The position numbers were made by a program, and so were the translations under genes. This document shows, piece by piece, positions 1 to 13,072 of a DNA stretch of 64,000 bases (positions are counted from its first letter, which is position 1; the number at the start of each line of letters is the position of its first letter). The notes below the pieces were generated by a model. The model had not been told where the DNA came from. It saw only the letters and a list, made by a program, of their open reading frames with translations, and did no database searches. This DNA comes from Stictocephala bisonia. Its lineage: Eukaryota; Arthropoda; Insecta; Hemiptera; Membracidae. Location: assembly GCA_035578905.1 (NCBI GenBank), contig JAQJVL010000277.1:521001-585000 (forward strand), given 5' to 3'.

Positions 1-899
1 TAGTTTTTAATAAAATGAAGGTTGATTAGTTACTAAATTGTATCTAAAATAAAGTAACTTACAGTTGTTGGAATAGAATAGAAAGAAAGTTTATTGTTCC
101 ATATATTACAAACATTTTGAGTTGTACAATTAACAAACTCAAAACAATAAACAATTTATATTTAGTTAATGGAACAGTACCCATATGCTATAACCTGTAG
201 GGAAAATTACGATATTGCTCATTTTCGAAATTCGGAGAAAAAGAATAGATGGCCAGCCAGGCCTGTAACTTAAATATTCAAGATAGGTACAAAAGGTTAC
301 AATAATAATAAAAAAATAATTGAGCTTCTTAATCGTAATTTTAAAGTACGTACTATTTACAGAATATAGTAAAAAATAAAAAAAAAAACATAACTGTTCA
401 ATAGTGATGACTAGATAAAATAAACATGTATGTACAAAAAATTATGATAATGTAATAATAATAAAAAAAAACAAGATAATACCAATAATAGAAACAACAG
501 ATTTGTAAAAATCACTCTGAAAAATGATATAGATTCACAATCACCACACAGTAATCTCAAACGTAAAGTACAAATAGATTTACAGACGTTTATTTCATTT
601 TTTCTAAGTTAAAATATTTTAAAATGGTTCTGCATTCCAGTAATTTACTAAACAATCTCTTTAAAATCTTTTTAATAAACTACATGACTTTATATTATGA
701 GATGATAAATTTTTAAAATGAGGTACGAGAAATGAGTAATATATCTGAGACACTGTTAACTTCGGTCTTGGCACAATTACATATTTTTGTTATTCTAAGT
801 TTGTCTGTCACAAGTTTCTAATTCTAAAGCTAAACAGGTCATCATTACTCATGTCAAAGAAAATATGTATTACTGTATAAATACATAAACCCCTGAGGG
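1..899. other. AT-rich stretch, no gene seen; possible 3' flank of the adjacent RT relic
   Basis: No supported reading frame. On the minus strand an AATAAA-type signal occurs near the left edge (about 60-110), at a position where a non-LTR element could end downstream of the relic at 900-1740. This link is inference only. Confidence 0.4.
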
Positions 900-1740
900 G
901 TAAGATATTGAGAAAGTAGGACTGAATGTTCTATTCTAGGTGTTTTGGTTATAACTTAAACAAAACGTTTCTGTAAAGTTATAACAGGCTTTATATTAGA
1001 GAGGTAAGACTACCCCAAATTTCTAAGCCGTATTCTAATTTAGAGTTTACAACTGCATCGTAGATTTTCATAATAGTTCAATGCTACAAACAGCCCTTAG
1101 CATATAAAAAGATCTAATGCATGTAATTAATTAATTTTTTAAATATATATTGTGAATTTTCCAATTAAATTTTTAATCAATAAATAGTCCCAAATATTTT
1201 ATGGACTACCTTTTCTAATGTGGGGCAGGTGCAAAATTGAGAGAAACAGAAAATTTCATGATATTTTAAGGAGGATGAAAATGTATATATTTCTACTTAC
1301 ATTAAAAATAATATATTTTGTTTGTGGACTCATTACTAAATAATTTGTACTAAACCACCAGCGTAAAGCATTCACATCGTGTAGCATACTATTCCTTAAC
1401 TGTTCAGAAGAGTTAGCTCTATAAAATAGAGCAGTGTTATCAGCAAAAGCTACTAACTCTCCTTTGAAGAAGCCAGTAGGAAAAATGTTTATATAAATAA
1501 GAAACAAAGATCCGACAATACAGAACCCTGGGGAATTCCAAAATTGATTGTTACTACATTACTGTATACATTGCATACTCTAGTTTGCTGAGTTCGTTCT
1601 TGGAAGAAGGATAGAAACCATTTCTGAGCAATGTATTCCAGCATCGTATATTCTTGCTAGAAGTATTTCGTGATCTACCGTGTCAAAAGCTTTCATTACA
1701 TCGACGAATATGCCAGAACAGTATTCACCATCATCCTTTT
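900..1740 (-). pseudogene. Non-LTR retrotransposon reverse transcriptase relic (Jockey-like)
   Basis: Read on the minus strand, this is a decayed reverse transcriptase of the Jockey/CR1 superfamily, the enzyme that copies element RNA at the target site. From right to left the conserved blocks appear in order: FVDVMKAFDTVDHEIL (palm block A, around 1665-1715), GIPQGSVL (around 1525-1545), and FADNTALFYRA, the FADD catalytic block with the second Asp replaced by Asn (around 1420-1450). A late block close to SKLEYGLEIWG follows near 1000-1060. Frames change and stops interrupt between blocks, so it is dead. The right edge near 1740 is abrupt, so the 5' part (endonuclease, N-terminal RT) is absent. 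I see no relation to the other non-LTR element in the window beyond the shared family. Confidence 0.85.
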
Positions 1741-3845
1741 TCATAAATAAACAATCATCTGGTCACAGTAACAAAATTACGGGAAATGATTTGAATATAA
1801 TATGTACATAAATAAGCTAGTTACAGTAGCATTTTTAGCACTGGCATTTATTTTCATTTGTGAAAAGATGTTTTCTTTTACAACTTTAGGAACTAAAAAT
1901 ACAAAAACAACCTTGAATATAAATTAAATGTTGTGTAAAAATAGTAAATGAATCCATTCCTCACAATATTAATGTTAGTTTATATTGATAAAACATGTTT
2001 TCATCTAATTTTAAATGTATTAATTAAATTGCATGATGGTTGTGTATACAGATAAAATATTTGATTCATTATACTATTGTGTCCATCTTGTTCCAACTAT
2101 TTGTAAAATCAAAAGTTGTGATTATTATTTTAAATCTATAAGTATTAAATCCCTAAAACTGACCTACGTTTCTTTTTTCCTCTGAGGTGGTACTCTACAG
2201 AAGTAAAAACTATTCAATTTCCACAATTTAGCTTTAAAAACGTGTCTAGATTACCATTATTTCGCCCTGTCATTTTCTAATAGACACAATAGATTACAAT
2301 AATGTTAAACAATAACAGCAACCTTGCTGTAACAATCAGCTTCCATCCCGCCAGACAAGGACTCCACCGTTATTTCCTCATCGCGGAAGGGATGGGTGCT
2401 GACAGTGCCATTAACACTGGTTGGTCCATCTAGCCGATCGTTAAGAATGTTACAACTGTAGTGCCCTTCTTTATCACCAACCATAAAAATGCACAGTTCT
2501 CTTACACCAGTCTTTACAGGGGATAACACTCATTTATGAATATGTAAATGCAAAGAGGCTGAATTGTTTTTAATAGGTTTTAAACCACGTATCTTCACAT
2601 TTTTATAAAGTGTCATGTAATATTGCACTAACTTTAGAACTTAATCTAATGAAGTCTATATCTTAGCTTAAATGAGTTCAATAAGGAACTATGTATGAAC
2701 ATTTATTTCACGTAATAAAATTTTGTAGTTTTCATTAAGTCAGTTTTCTGATTATATTTCTCTAAACCCATATTTTAATGAGATCTTACAAAATCCTAAC
2801 ATTGTAAAAACCGTCCCAGCCACCCATGAACTGAATTTATTTATCACAATGAAAACTACATACTCCTCTACAAATTATTTTTAAATTGAATTCTTGTTTT
2901 TAATTTTGTTTATATTTTAGCATGTTAGATTGTTTGATTTTTTTGATTATCATATTGCCTTCCATTGTATTTTGATATGATATTTTTTATATCATTTGGT
3001 ATGGTTCTTCAGTTTATTTATCAATTTATCAGTTTATTTATCAATTGTCATATATTTATTAATTGATAAGATGTATCATTCTTATTTGTTATATTATTTG
3101 CCATTTGATTTTTTATTAATTTTTTAAAGTTGAGTTATCTAACACCAAAGACTTTTTCGTGTTCATGAAACTTGTCATGCATCGGCTATGCCATTGACAT
3201 GTTCGTTGGTGAAAGGCGACAACCACTCTCCTTCATGTTATGCAAAAGAAGGAAGACTCGCGGCTGGACTCTCCACGAAACGAGAGGCAAGAAATATTAT
3301 ATATTTTAAAATTACTTTTTACCCCTCTAAAACGGAATAGAAGGTTGTGAGGGGAAAAGAGATTAAGACGTAAAATTCATTAAATCACAAATTTGTTATT
3401 ACATGTCATAAGTTCACAAACTTTCATGATCACTGTTAGTTGTGACGAACATGTAATCATGAAACGATGTTGTGAGTTAGCAAGTTCATAAAATAAAACT
3501 TTTAACTTACAATAAAATCTCAAAGCTCTTAAAATAGTTATTGTTTCAATTTTAGTTAATGTTGTTAATAATTTTCCTTTACCAACGTTATCTTACACAC
3601 ATAAAGACTTCACAAAATATGTCATTGTAAAAACAAGAGTTTAAAACTAATAAAAAGACGATTTTCCTCTATTAAAATTAAATATGTTTCCTTGCTACAA
3701 AGACAAATGTGAAAAATTATCACTTAAATAACTAATTATCTAGTCTAAATTTTTTTCAATATACTTTATATTAGATAAATATTTTGTTTCCTTATACGAA
3801 CAATAACAAGATTTCATCAAAGGTATTGTTCAACAATAATTTAGA
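1741..3845. other. AT-rich intergenic sequence with one unexplained GC-raised ORF
   Basis: Mostly AT-rich without recognisable coding content. Two denser islands stand out: 2,305-2,529 (listed separately) and about 3,160-3,290, which has no ORF of interest. Confidence 0.5.
2305..2529 (-). other. Unidentified open frame, possible exon
   Basis: An open minus-strand frame of about 74 codons with clearly higher GC than its surroundings and balanced amino-acid composition, including VGDKEGHYSCNILNDR in its first third. It opens at a GTG; an in-frame ATG lies about 15 codons in. It ends in a TAA after KVAVIV. I do not recognise the product. A GT lies after a CAG/CAAG context near the end (AGCAAG then GT), so it could be an internal or terminal exon of a host gene, but no clear pyrimidine tract and acceptor precede it. 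It could equally be a fragment of an unrecognised element. Confidence 0.22.
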
Positions 3846-3871
3846 TTCATCCCTCAAGTCTGCAGCGTAAT

Positions 3872-4393
3872 ATGAGCCATAGATTGTATGATAAGTTAAA
3901 AGCTAATTATAATGCAAGTGTTGTCTTCAAGCCTAATCCCACTTTTGAACAGGTAATAGGTGAATGTGCTCACTTAAAAAATACTTTTGATAAAAAAGAT
4001 GTTATTGTTTCTTTGGCAGTGATAAATAACTTCCCTGGAAATTATAAGAACCTGGATTATACTGTTAAGGATTTTCTGGAAAATACTTTAAATGTTAATG
4101 TTGTTATATTGAGTATCTTGCCAGGATATGATAGAAAAGACCTAAATCACCTTATTTGCATATCTAATAGCAATATTTTCAAGATAGTAAGCGGGTACAA
4201 TCACGCCAGATATGTTGTTCTTGATTGTGGCGAGCGGCGTTTTTTTACTAAACATGGCCTTCATCTCAACGCATTGGGAAAACATAAACTCTTTCAAAAT
4301 ATAAATCACTCAATGAGCAGGGATAGAAACTTTCCAACTGCTGCACCTACAGCTGTTGTCAAACCTAAGTGGATATATTACCCGGTCTTATGA
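3872..4393 (+). pseudogene. ORF1 fragment with SGNH esterase-like domain
   Basis: Open frame of 173 codons. It starts MSHRLYDKL, matching the region just after the nucleophile block of ORF1 esterase domains. Its C-terminal part has FTKHGLHLNALGKHKL, a match to the catalytic His block (GLHLN) of this domain. ORF1 proteins of these elements bind element RNA, and the esterase-like domain is an accessory of unclear role. The nucleophile block itself would lie upstream of the Met, where the frame is disrupted, so this is a 5'-truncated and probably non-functional piece. The ATG at 3,872 is simply the first in the open frame and may not be the true start. After residue 150 the frame drifts into a low-complexity tail and stops about 60 bases before ORF2 sequence begins. 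Confidence 0.75.
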
Positions 4394-4450
4394 TTCTGCT
4401 AATAATGGGTTGAAAAGAAACCAGTCCCTTTTAAACTGTAGACCTAGAGT

Positions 4451-6243
4451 GTGGACAAACTCTTCTTTCGAAAGTCAGCATTTTTTAGGAAGCAGCTTGC
4501 ATCGGGCACTGATAACCTAACATCTGATCAACATTCTATTCCATCGCCTTCTGCCGCTTCAAACTCCTACGAAATTACTATTCTCCAACAAAACAGTTGT
4601 GGCCTTAAATCAAATGCGGATATTTTACACATTCACACTTTTTGTGAGTCACCTGATATACTTTGCCTTTCAGAGCATAATTTGACTCAAGAACAATTTG
4701 ACTGTTTTAAAATTCAGAATTACACCAATGTAACTTCATTTTCATGTAAAGTAAGAAAAAAAGGCGGAGTTTGTATTTTAGCGAAAACCGGGGTAAAGTT
4801 TGATACTATTAATGTTTTAAAGTTTTGCATTGAGGACTTTTGTCAATTTTGCGCTGCTAGGTTTTTTTCTTTCTTGTGGGAAAAATATCATCGTGTTGGC
4901 AGTGTACAGGATACCTGTTTACCATTGTGACCCTTTTCTTGGGAGCTTAAGCTGTTGTTTGGATGAAATTATGAAAACTTCAAAGGATGTTCTAGGAGAC
5001 TTTAACATTGATCTAAAAAGTGATAAATTTCAAGTAAAAAACTTCTTCAAATAATGTCTTCTTTTGGCCCTCGTCACACTTTTGAAAGCTAAACTAGCGA
5101 ATTCATGAATTCAAAAACTACAATCGATAATATCTTCACTAACTTACCCCCTCATCATTTTCGCAGTTGTTTAGTTAAAGCTGCCCTTTCAGACCACCAT
5201 GCGCAAGAAGCTGTAATATATATGTCTCCTTTAGTTACTGACTCTTTGCTCACTTATAAATTCAGTCAGATAATGTCTGATCAAAACGTACTAACATTTA
5301 GGTATTGCCTTTGCCAAGAATCTTGGAACTTCCTTCTTCAATATAAAGGTTTTCAATATACATTTAGGGCTTTTGAGGACCACCTTAGATTTATTTTTGA
5401 CATTTGTTTCCCTATTCAAAGGACCAAAGTTAAAAGAAAATCTTCAGTATTAAAACCTCGTTTTGATAGGGATGTTTTACTTCTATGGCAGAAGGTCAGA
5501 TGCCTTTATGAGGAAACTAAGGATCTTGATGCTCAACATCACTTGCGCATTTTATACCGCCAGCAGAAAAGGGACCTAAAGAAAGCAGTACAAAAAGCAA
5601 AATCTGAAGCTGTTTCAAGTAAAACTTCCCATTCATCTAGTAAAAGCAAAGCAATTTGGGAGATTGTCAATGGACATAGGACACAAAAAACGAACACTTT
5701 ACATAATTTTTCTCTGGTAGATAGTAATAAAAAATGTGTGATCCTGAATCTGTTGCCAACATCTTCAATAACTACTTCTCTTCAATTGGTAATGATGCTT
5801 CATTTAACGATCATGATAAATCCCCTATATTTCCTGACACTTGTGAAAATTCTCTTTTTCTATCTTCTACATCCAAAGAGGAAGTAGAAATGGAAATATT
5901 GTCTTTAAAACCAAAGAAATCTTCCGGGCCTGATGGAATTTCTCCGTGGCTTCTGAGGCGTGTGTGTGACATAATCTCTTCCCCTCTTTCTTATCTCGTA
6001 AATATTTCCTTTGAGTCAGGATGTTTTCCATAATCTTTAAAACAAGCTATTGTTAAGCCAATATTTAAAAGTGGACATAAGGAAGGTTGTAATAACTATC
6101 GCCCTATTTCCCTGACATCATCTCTATCTAAAGTCTTTGAGCGATTGTTCCTTAAGAGACTTCTGGCTTTTGTAAAGATAAACAACATTCTTTCACCTAG
6201 CCAATTTGGATTTACGAAAGGCCTATCAACAATCGATGCAATA
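4451..6243 (+). pseudogene. ORF2 5' half: endonuclease and start of reverse transcriptase
   Basis: ORF2 nicks target DNA and copies element RNA. The endonuclease domain is seen over about 4,580-5,220: an Asn block in ITILQQNSCGLKS, the Glu block DILCLSEHNL, a GDFNID block near 5,010-5,030, and the SDHHA block near 5,190. A linker rich in Lys follows (about 5,420-5,690). The N-terminal RT blocks then appear: KKSSGPDGISPWLLRR (about 5,915-5,960), NNYRPISLTSSLSKVFER (about 6,090-6,140) and SQFGFTKGLSTIDAI (about 6,200-6,243). Frames change near 4,830, 5,050 and 5,730 and a stop lies at about 6,032. Coding stops abruptly at 6,243, where the LTR element begins; it resumes at 13,396. Confidence 0.85.
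6240..6243. repeat. Target site duplication AATA, left copy
   Basis: AATA directly before the insert start (TGCTAC at 6,244). It matches AATA after the insert end. Counting only one of the two restores the RT frame of the host element. Confidence 0.8.
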
Positions 6244-7502
6244 TGCTACAAGTCTTTTTCTCTTTCTCTTATCGAGTTACATTTTTTTTACATATTTTTT
6301 GATTAAGTTAAAATTCTTTAATTTTGAATTAATTGACACCAGTTATTGGGTGATTATTCGTAACCTTCTATATTTAAGAGATTGGTACCTTTATTAAAAT
6401 TATTGGTTTGATTTAATAAAATTCATTATATTATAGCATGATTGTTCTTTAATTGATCTCAGGGTCGTGATAAGTGGTAATTCGGTGGGACTGTATGATA
6501 CAATAAATCAAGACAGTTTTTATTTTACAAGATTATTTTAATTACATATTTTCAAAAATCCTTTTCTAAGTTCATTTAAAATATGACAATAAGAATTCAA
6601 AAATTAAATTTATTTAATTTAGTGGAGGTATGTTAAAAGTTACAATCTTAAACTAAGTGTAAAGCTAAACTTATCTGTAACATTTTTTATAGATGAATCC
6701 CAACTATTATCTCGAGTCCGATTTATTCCTTGTCTTGGTTTACTACTCAAATTACACGCACAGTATATATTTTGAAAAGAAAACTTGTTTTAAATCACCA
6801 CATAGTATTTAATTTTACGAGTTTACTGATTAATATAACTATGACCACGCGGTCTCAAAAGTTCGGCCTATTATATCATCTTCTTGCCAGGACTGATGGT
6901 ATTAGACTGAAGAGAGTTGCGTCTCTTAACCGTCGGGCTTGTGTCCTCTCCCCTACCCTTTCTTCCGGTACAATTCGTCATTTGCGTTGTAGAGTTTTGG
7001 CAACTTCCGCTTGTACCACAAGGTTGCTGTCCGACAGCTACCGCCATCCACGGATATTGTCTCAACTAAATGCAACGTTCTGATTGGTTCCCTTCAGGAA
7101 TCGTCTGCTGAGTCGTTTCTGGTACGTTTAATTTACTTGGGTCCGGGGTGGGGACTATATGGAAAATTCCAACTGACTTTCCTGTTGACTCTTGTCACAC
7201 GCTATTTTGTCTTATTTTTTGTTGACTGTTGCCTCTCAGGCGTTCCCACATGTTTATGATTATGTTTCTTAGAAGGGCCCCACCCATGTCTGACTTGTCA
7301 CAAAGGCAGTGTTGTGTTTTGTTTGGGATAGATATTACTGTCTCCTTTTCTATCTAACTGGTGATTTACTCACGACAATTCTCGAATATAATTTCAACAT
7401 TCATTATTTATTCCAATTAAATATATCCTTTTCTTTAATACAATAATTTATTATTTATTTGAATTAATTAATTTATTTTGTCAATTTGGTGGACCCGTTA
7501 CA
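6244..7502 (-). repeat. 3' LTR of the LTR retrotransposon (full length)
   Basis: On the minus strand it runs from TGTAACGGG at 7,502 to GCA at 6,244. Positions 7,184-7,502 match 13,073-13,391 with two differences and no gaps. The remaining 940 bp have no partner in the window because the other LTR is truncated. A GC-richer segment (about 6,840-7,200) holds an inverted CCAAT motif (ATTGG at about 7,082) and a TATA-like TATATGG near 7,157, plausible promoter parts but not proven. Its assignment as LTR rests on the TG...CA ends, the polypurine tract and the target duplication. Confidence 0.78.
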
Positions 7503-7520
7503 GTACCCCCCGATTTTTTG
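7503..7520 (-). other. Polypurine tract of the LTR retrotransposon
   Basis: On the minus strand an A-run followed by TCGGGGGG lies a few bases before the LTR start TGTAACGGG. A purine tract here is where plus-strand DNA synthesis is primed in LTR elements, and it fixes the element's orientation. Confidence 0.75.
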
Positions 7521-8534
7521 CGATGTGTGAGTAACGCGAGTCAAAAAATCTATCTTCAAACACGATTCGCCAAATTGTCAGTTGTTCCTCAGATAAGTTC
7601 CAGCTCTATAATATTTATTCCATCTAGAATGAATTGAACCTATCAACTAACATACAATTCAATATCAAATTACATATTACATATTATGTAAACAATATAT
7701 CATGATTCCTAATTAAATGCTAAATAATCACTATTCATCATAACAAAATTATTTAAATCATCAATACAAGTCAATGAATTACAATTCAACAAATTACAAA
7801 GTCATCAATTAATCATTCATAAATCAAAATTTAATGGATCATTACATCCTACACAGTTATCAATGAAAAGTCAATAATTCAAAATTAATTAATCACCAAA
7901 TTATGACTTTTTCTTAAATACTACATGATCAGTATTCATTGGTGAATTATTTAACTCGTCATTAAAAAGTTCAAAAATCATAAATTGATAATGAATCGTT
8001 CATCCATTTATATACAATGATAAATCAAAAGCAATAATACACAAATCAAGATTTACAAATCAGAAATCAATACTTCTTACTTTCAACATCATCTGTCTTA
8101 CAATCATTTATCAAAAATGATTAATCATTAAATCATTTATATGTTGTCCATTAAAAACTTTTATTTCATATATCAAAATTCAATGTATCATCAAAAATTA
8201 TACAAGCTTTCAGTCAAAATCAATGACTTGTCCCATAATGTGAAATCATCAATTAAGATACACAGGTCCTATATCAAAATCAACAAAATACCATTCAACA
8301 ATTACTAGGTTACATTTCAAAATTAATTAATTATCAACTCGTTTACAATTATCATCTTACAATATCATCATCAAAATCATATGACTACTAATCACAATTA
8401 CATGTTATACAATTTATCAATTCATAAATGAATCATCATTTATTTATTCAAACATTTCATCAATCATCCTACATTAATCTATCAGTCATTTTGTCAATAT
8501 CCTGCCAAAAAAAATTTTTTTTTTTTACTACATC

Positions 8535-8960
8535 ATCAAACCCTTAAACCATCTTTAAATTCTTCAAATACATTTTCAACCCTTAATCCATCTTTAAATT
8601 CTAAAATCCTTTTTCGTCCCTTTATCCATCTTTAAATTCTAAAATCCTTTTTCAACCCTTTAAACCATCTTTAAATTCTAAAATCCTTTTTCGTCCCTTT
8701 ATCCATCTTTAAATTCTAAAATCCTTTTTCATCCCTTTATCGATCTTTAAATTCTAAAATCCTTTTTCAACCCTTTAACCATCTTTAAATTCTTCAAATA
8801 CATTTTCAACCCTTAAACCTTCTTTAAATGCTTAAATCCATTATCAACCCTTAAACCTTCTTTAAATTCTTCAAATACATTATCAACCCTTAAACCTTCT
8901 TTAAATGCTTAAATCCATTATCAACCCTTAAACATTCTTTAAATTATCAAATCATTCATC
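8535..8960. repeat. Tandem repeat of about 38 bp inside the LTR element
   Basis: About 11 imperfect copies of a unit built around CATCTTTAAATTCT and CCCTTAAACC. It alternates between two subtypes (AAAATCCTTTTTC and TCAAATACATTTTC). Confidence 0.8.
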
Positions 8961-9949
8961 AATCATTGAACAATCTTCAAATAAATTCTCAGTCCTTAAA
9001 CAATCATCAAATTTTCAAATACATTCTCAAATCGATACATCACCATATTTTTACACATATCATTAATCCTTAATTAATGAGTCCTTAAATCTTAACATTT
9101 GTCATTAATCTTTAGATTAATGGGTCATTAAAACTTCATACATATTATTGATCACTAAACAAATAATCAATTCTTAAAATTGTACATCATTAATTATTAA
9201 GTTATTTCATTAAAATTAATAGTCAAAATCAACAATTCATTAAGCTATACACAATTACCCATCAAAAATCAATAAAAAACCTATTTGAATTATACCCTAT
9301 TAATTAACAATAACCCTAATACATGGTTCTTAGTCATTGATGCAAGTTCTTCTTATTATTAGTCATTTTGTAATTAATCATAAAAATATTTCAATCATTT
9401 CAAAAGAGTTAAATTATTATTTGAATCAATATTTGTATGTTACATATTGTTCAAGAATATAATAAAATTGCCAATAAGTACAATTGTCATTTTTTTATTA
9501 TCAATGTTTCATCATCTATATATTAGTCATTTTTTTTTTTTATATTATTCATGAGTTATAATTTATTTGCTAATTATAACTATGTTCCAAAATATATAAA
9601 CATGATATTTTATTTAAATATATTTCCAAATATATTGCCATGTCTTTTGTTTTTACATTGAGTTATTACTGTTTGTGTATAAAACAGTCACTTTGTTATT
9701 ATGAAATGTTACTTCTTATTATAAAACTGGAAAAGTTCCACTTGGAAAGTTTTTTACTGGTTTGCACTCATGTTTATTTCAAGTTTCAAATATTAAACAC
9801 CAAAGTTAAGTTCTGAGGATGTCTGATTCACAAGGTTGAAGGTCTTGAATGATTAAAAAGATTGCAATAAATGTACAATCAAACACCAACTATGAATGTT
9901 CTACAGTTCGTGGGTTTTCAAAATCAAAGAAAGATGAAACAAAGGTTGG

Positions 9950-10200
9950 CTCATATATCCACAATGGCTGCTCTACCGGTTGTTGTTCTCGAAAAAATAG
10001 TGTTCTGGGGTGTAGAAGGCTAGCAGTGTCGCATCAATGGGCTGAGTCATCCATCACCTGATGTGCTCCTGGAATGGCCGCTCCACCACGTCATGGGTCT
10101 GCAGGGCGCGCCGGTACTCCGGACCCCCATCTGAGACACAACTGTCACTCGTGTCTATGCGTGTCCATCTTTCACACAATGTTCCTTGTTGTCACTGGTT
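9950..10200. other. GC-rich island within the LTR element
   Basis: About 250 bp of conspicuously higher GC than the rest of the interior. The minus strand holds a short open stretch (including SDGGPEYRRALQTHDVVER) ended by stops; the plus strand holds two ORFs of about 70 codons. I do not recognise any of these. It could be a captured host fragment or a packaging/structural RNA region. Confidence 0.4.
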
Positions 10201-12149
10201 TTCGGGCAAGATCATCTTACCTGATTGTCGTTTCACTATTGTTCCTAATGTCCAACACAGTTTCAACTAGTTTCACTGAAAGTTTGTTTCAGTACAAGAT
10301 CCTTTTATTCACATAATTACTTTGACTACCTTTTCGATTAATAATACATATAACATAATTCAATCACAGGCTGTTAATTATAGCAATAGCCTAGTTTTAG
10401 TTCCATATGCAATTAACTGAAATGAACAATTGTCTGCAAACATTTAAACATACTCGTGTTTAATCATCTTTTTTCTTTCCTATCTTTACTTTTGTATACA
10501 CACATTTTACTTGTGTACAAAATTTTAATTTATTTGTACATTTACTAATGTTGCTTTGGCATTTTTCAAATTAGCATATTTGACGTTAATTGTCATTATA
10601 ATGTTTATAAAGTTTTCTATAAATCATTGCATTTTGTTTATTATTGATATTGTAATAATGAATCATATTTACTATTACATTTTACTCATTTCAAGTTATT
10701 ATTTCTATCATTATTCTTGCATCATTGACAATTAAAAATCTTTTACAATACATTACCATTATACATTGTCATTACATTTGTGATTTCTATCACTCATTGT
10801 TTGCACCAATGTCAGTACAACAGTTTACTAACAAAATTATAATAACACATCTACAATGTCTCAATCTACTTTTACAATGTTATATTTTAAGTTATTAATC
10901 TATTGGTGTCTGCAACATGACTTAGTAATGGGGTTTGCCATGCTACAGATCACTGTAAGCTTTTGTCTTTAGGCGCTATTGCCAAGGCTGACTCAACACC
11001 TAGAACTGAAAAATTGTGCCATTGTGTGATTAATAGAGTACTTGGTGTTAAATAATTTTGAATTTAGAAAGTGACTAGTTGTAATTATGGTCGAATCGTA
11101 CTGCTATTAACCACTGGCTATTCTCCCTTCATATATTCTTATAATGATTAAACATCATATAAGTTATCAAAATACATAGAATGTATATCTTTATCATATC
11201 AGATTCATCATACACAAATTATAATAACGCAGCATTATAAGGAATCTCCTCTCATCATTTTATTCAAACATAGGTATCATCTCATCATATAAGTATCAAC
11301 AAGTTGTCGTAACAATGTGTTACAATATTTCTCATTTACATCATCCTGGCTTAATTTAATCATCATATTGTTGTCTGAGTAATATTCATTATAAACATAA
11401 ACAATTTGTAAATACAAAGTGTTTTAAAAATCTTGATACATTTTAATCTAACATACATGGCACATTCTACAAATGTTGTATTCAAAATATGGACATAAGC
11501 AAGTTACCGTAACAAAGGTTTACAAAAAACATTTTCATACATCTTCTTATTTTTACTCATTTATCATATTGTTGTTTTAAAAATATTCAACATAAATATA
11601 AACAAATCATGAAACCAGGCCCCCTAAAACACCTTCTCAAATTATTTTGCTCTCACATAAATATCATTTTATTATTAATGTAGTATTCATTGCATATTGT
11701 TATCATCAGATTTACATTTAAAACTTTTTATATTTCTTATTCAATAACAACTCTTTGGTTATTATTATTTTTCACAAATTTTTAATTAGGCCTACCATAT
11801 ATTTATCATTATGACATTTCTAGGTATTTTTCTTTTAACAGTCATTTTTACCATTAATTATTTATTTATCATCTTAGTTTAACATGAATGTCACATTATT
11901 AGCAGCGTTACATTTAAATTTCTTAATATCTTTCATATTATTATCAATATTAAAATCCTTCAACTACCATTTGTTTATTATTGTATGACATCTTTTAAGT
12001 ATTTTTTCATTTAATAATTATCTCTACACTTTCTTTATTTATTTTTATACAACCCCCTTATCATCATTAAAGTTACCTTGTTTCAACTATTATTTATTTA
12101 TTATTATTTCGTCTTTAGGTATTTTTTATTAAACAGCTCAGTTTACAGT

Positions 12150-13072
12150 TTAGTTTTCTATGTCAATCGGATTATCCGAGAGCACTGGTTTATATTTCTT
12201 TTTATACTTGTAGTTTGAGAAGCATGATATGTTATAATACCTCATCACATAGTTTACAATGTCATCCATGTTCACATCACATTTTTCACCCCCCATCAAA
12301 CTATTTCCAAATTCCTTTTGTTTATTTATTCCCCAGTATTTATTTATGACTGTCATTTCAAACTCAAAGAAGTCATTCAGTTCATCTAACCTACTTCTGA
12401 TTGTTTTTAGTTTTTTACTTTCATTACACTTAAAGTCATTTATTTTGCATTTAAGGTTAGTGTTACAAACTGCCAAAGCCTTCTCTATTTTTTCTATTTT
12501 ATTATCTAACATAATTTGTAGATGTTCTGTCTGCTCTTCTACTTCATTATTTACCCTAGGCCTACTCATTTGACTATTTAGCTCATAGCCTACTTCAGTT
12601 GTTTTTACATTTATTTTTATGTATTTAGCTAGCAAGGTTTTATTTATTTCATCTACTCTATTCTCTACATCAGTTATCTTGATAGTGTGTTCCCTATGTT
12701 GTTGATTTACTCCATTGCTACCACTTTCCTTCAATTTACCTTCTACATCAAAGTGCATTTTTACTCTTTCAGTTTTATTGACAAAGTTATCTTCAACCTG
12801 ACTTGTCCTATCATCTACATCTTTTATTGGCTTATTAGCTTTCATGTTATTTTCATTATTTGACTTTATCACATCATCACTCACTTCTTTAATCTTAACA
12901 CTTCTTCCACCTAACCTAACATCAATTTCCTCAAGTTTAGTATTGATGTTATTGGTTATGTTTAACAGCAAATCTACTCTCATATTAGTTTAATCATTTA
13001 GCTTTATATTATTATCATTTAATTCTCTCATTTTAGTATTAGTTCCCCCTAGCCTAACATTAATCTTGTCAA
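12150..13072 (-). pseudogene. Coiled-coil ORF of the LTR retrotransposon, 5'-truncated
   Basis: An uninterrupted minus-strand frame of 277 codons runs from an ATG at 12,983 to a stop at 12,150. The same frame stays open upstream, apart from one TAA close before the ATG, right up to the LTR junction. The product is rich in Lys, Glu, Asn and Ile and looks like a long coiled coil. A motif recurs: LDKINVRLGGTNTK upstream of the Met and LEEIDVRLGGRSVK after it, so the N-terminal part is built of repeats. The C-terminus (about residues 200-277) is less repetitive and has Tyr-rich and Lys-rich patches. I see no zinc knuckle, protease or RT motif. By position it sits where gag would be, so a nucleocapsid-like or RNA-binding structural protein is a guess. 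The true start was probably removed by the deletion. Confidence 0.6.

Larger units (their letters stand above)
7521..12149. other. Non-coding interior of the LTR element
   Basis: Extremely AT-rich, with a degenerate ATCAAT/CATTAAT texture over about 7,600-9,300 and a 38-bp tandem block. No reading frame of note on either strand. A single GC-rich island (9,950-10,200) is listed separately. Confidence 0.7.
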
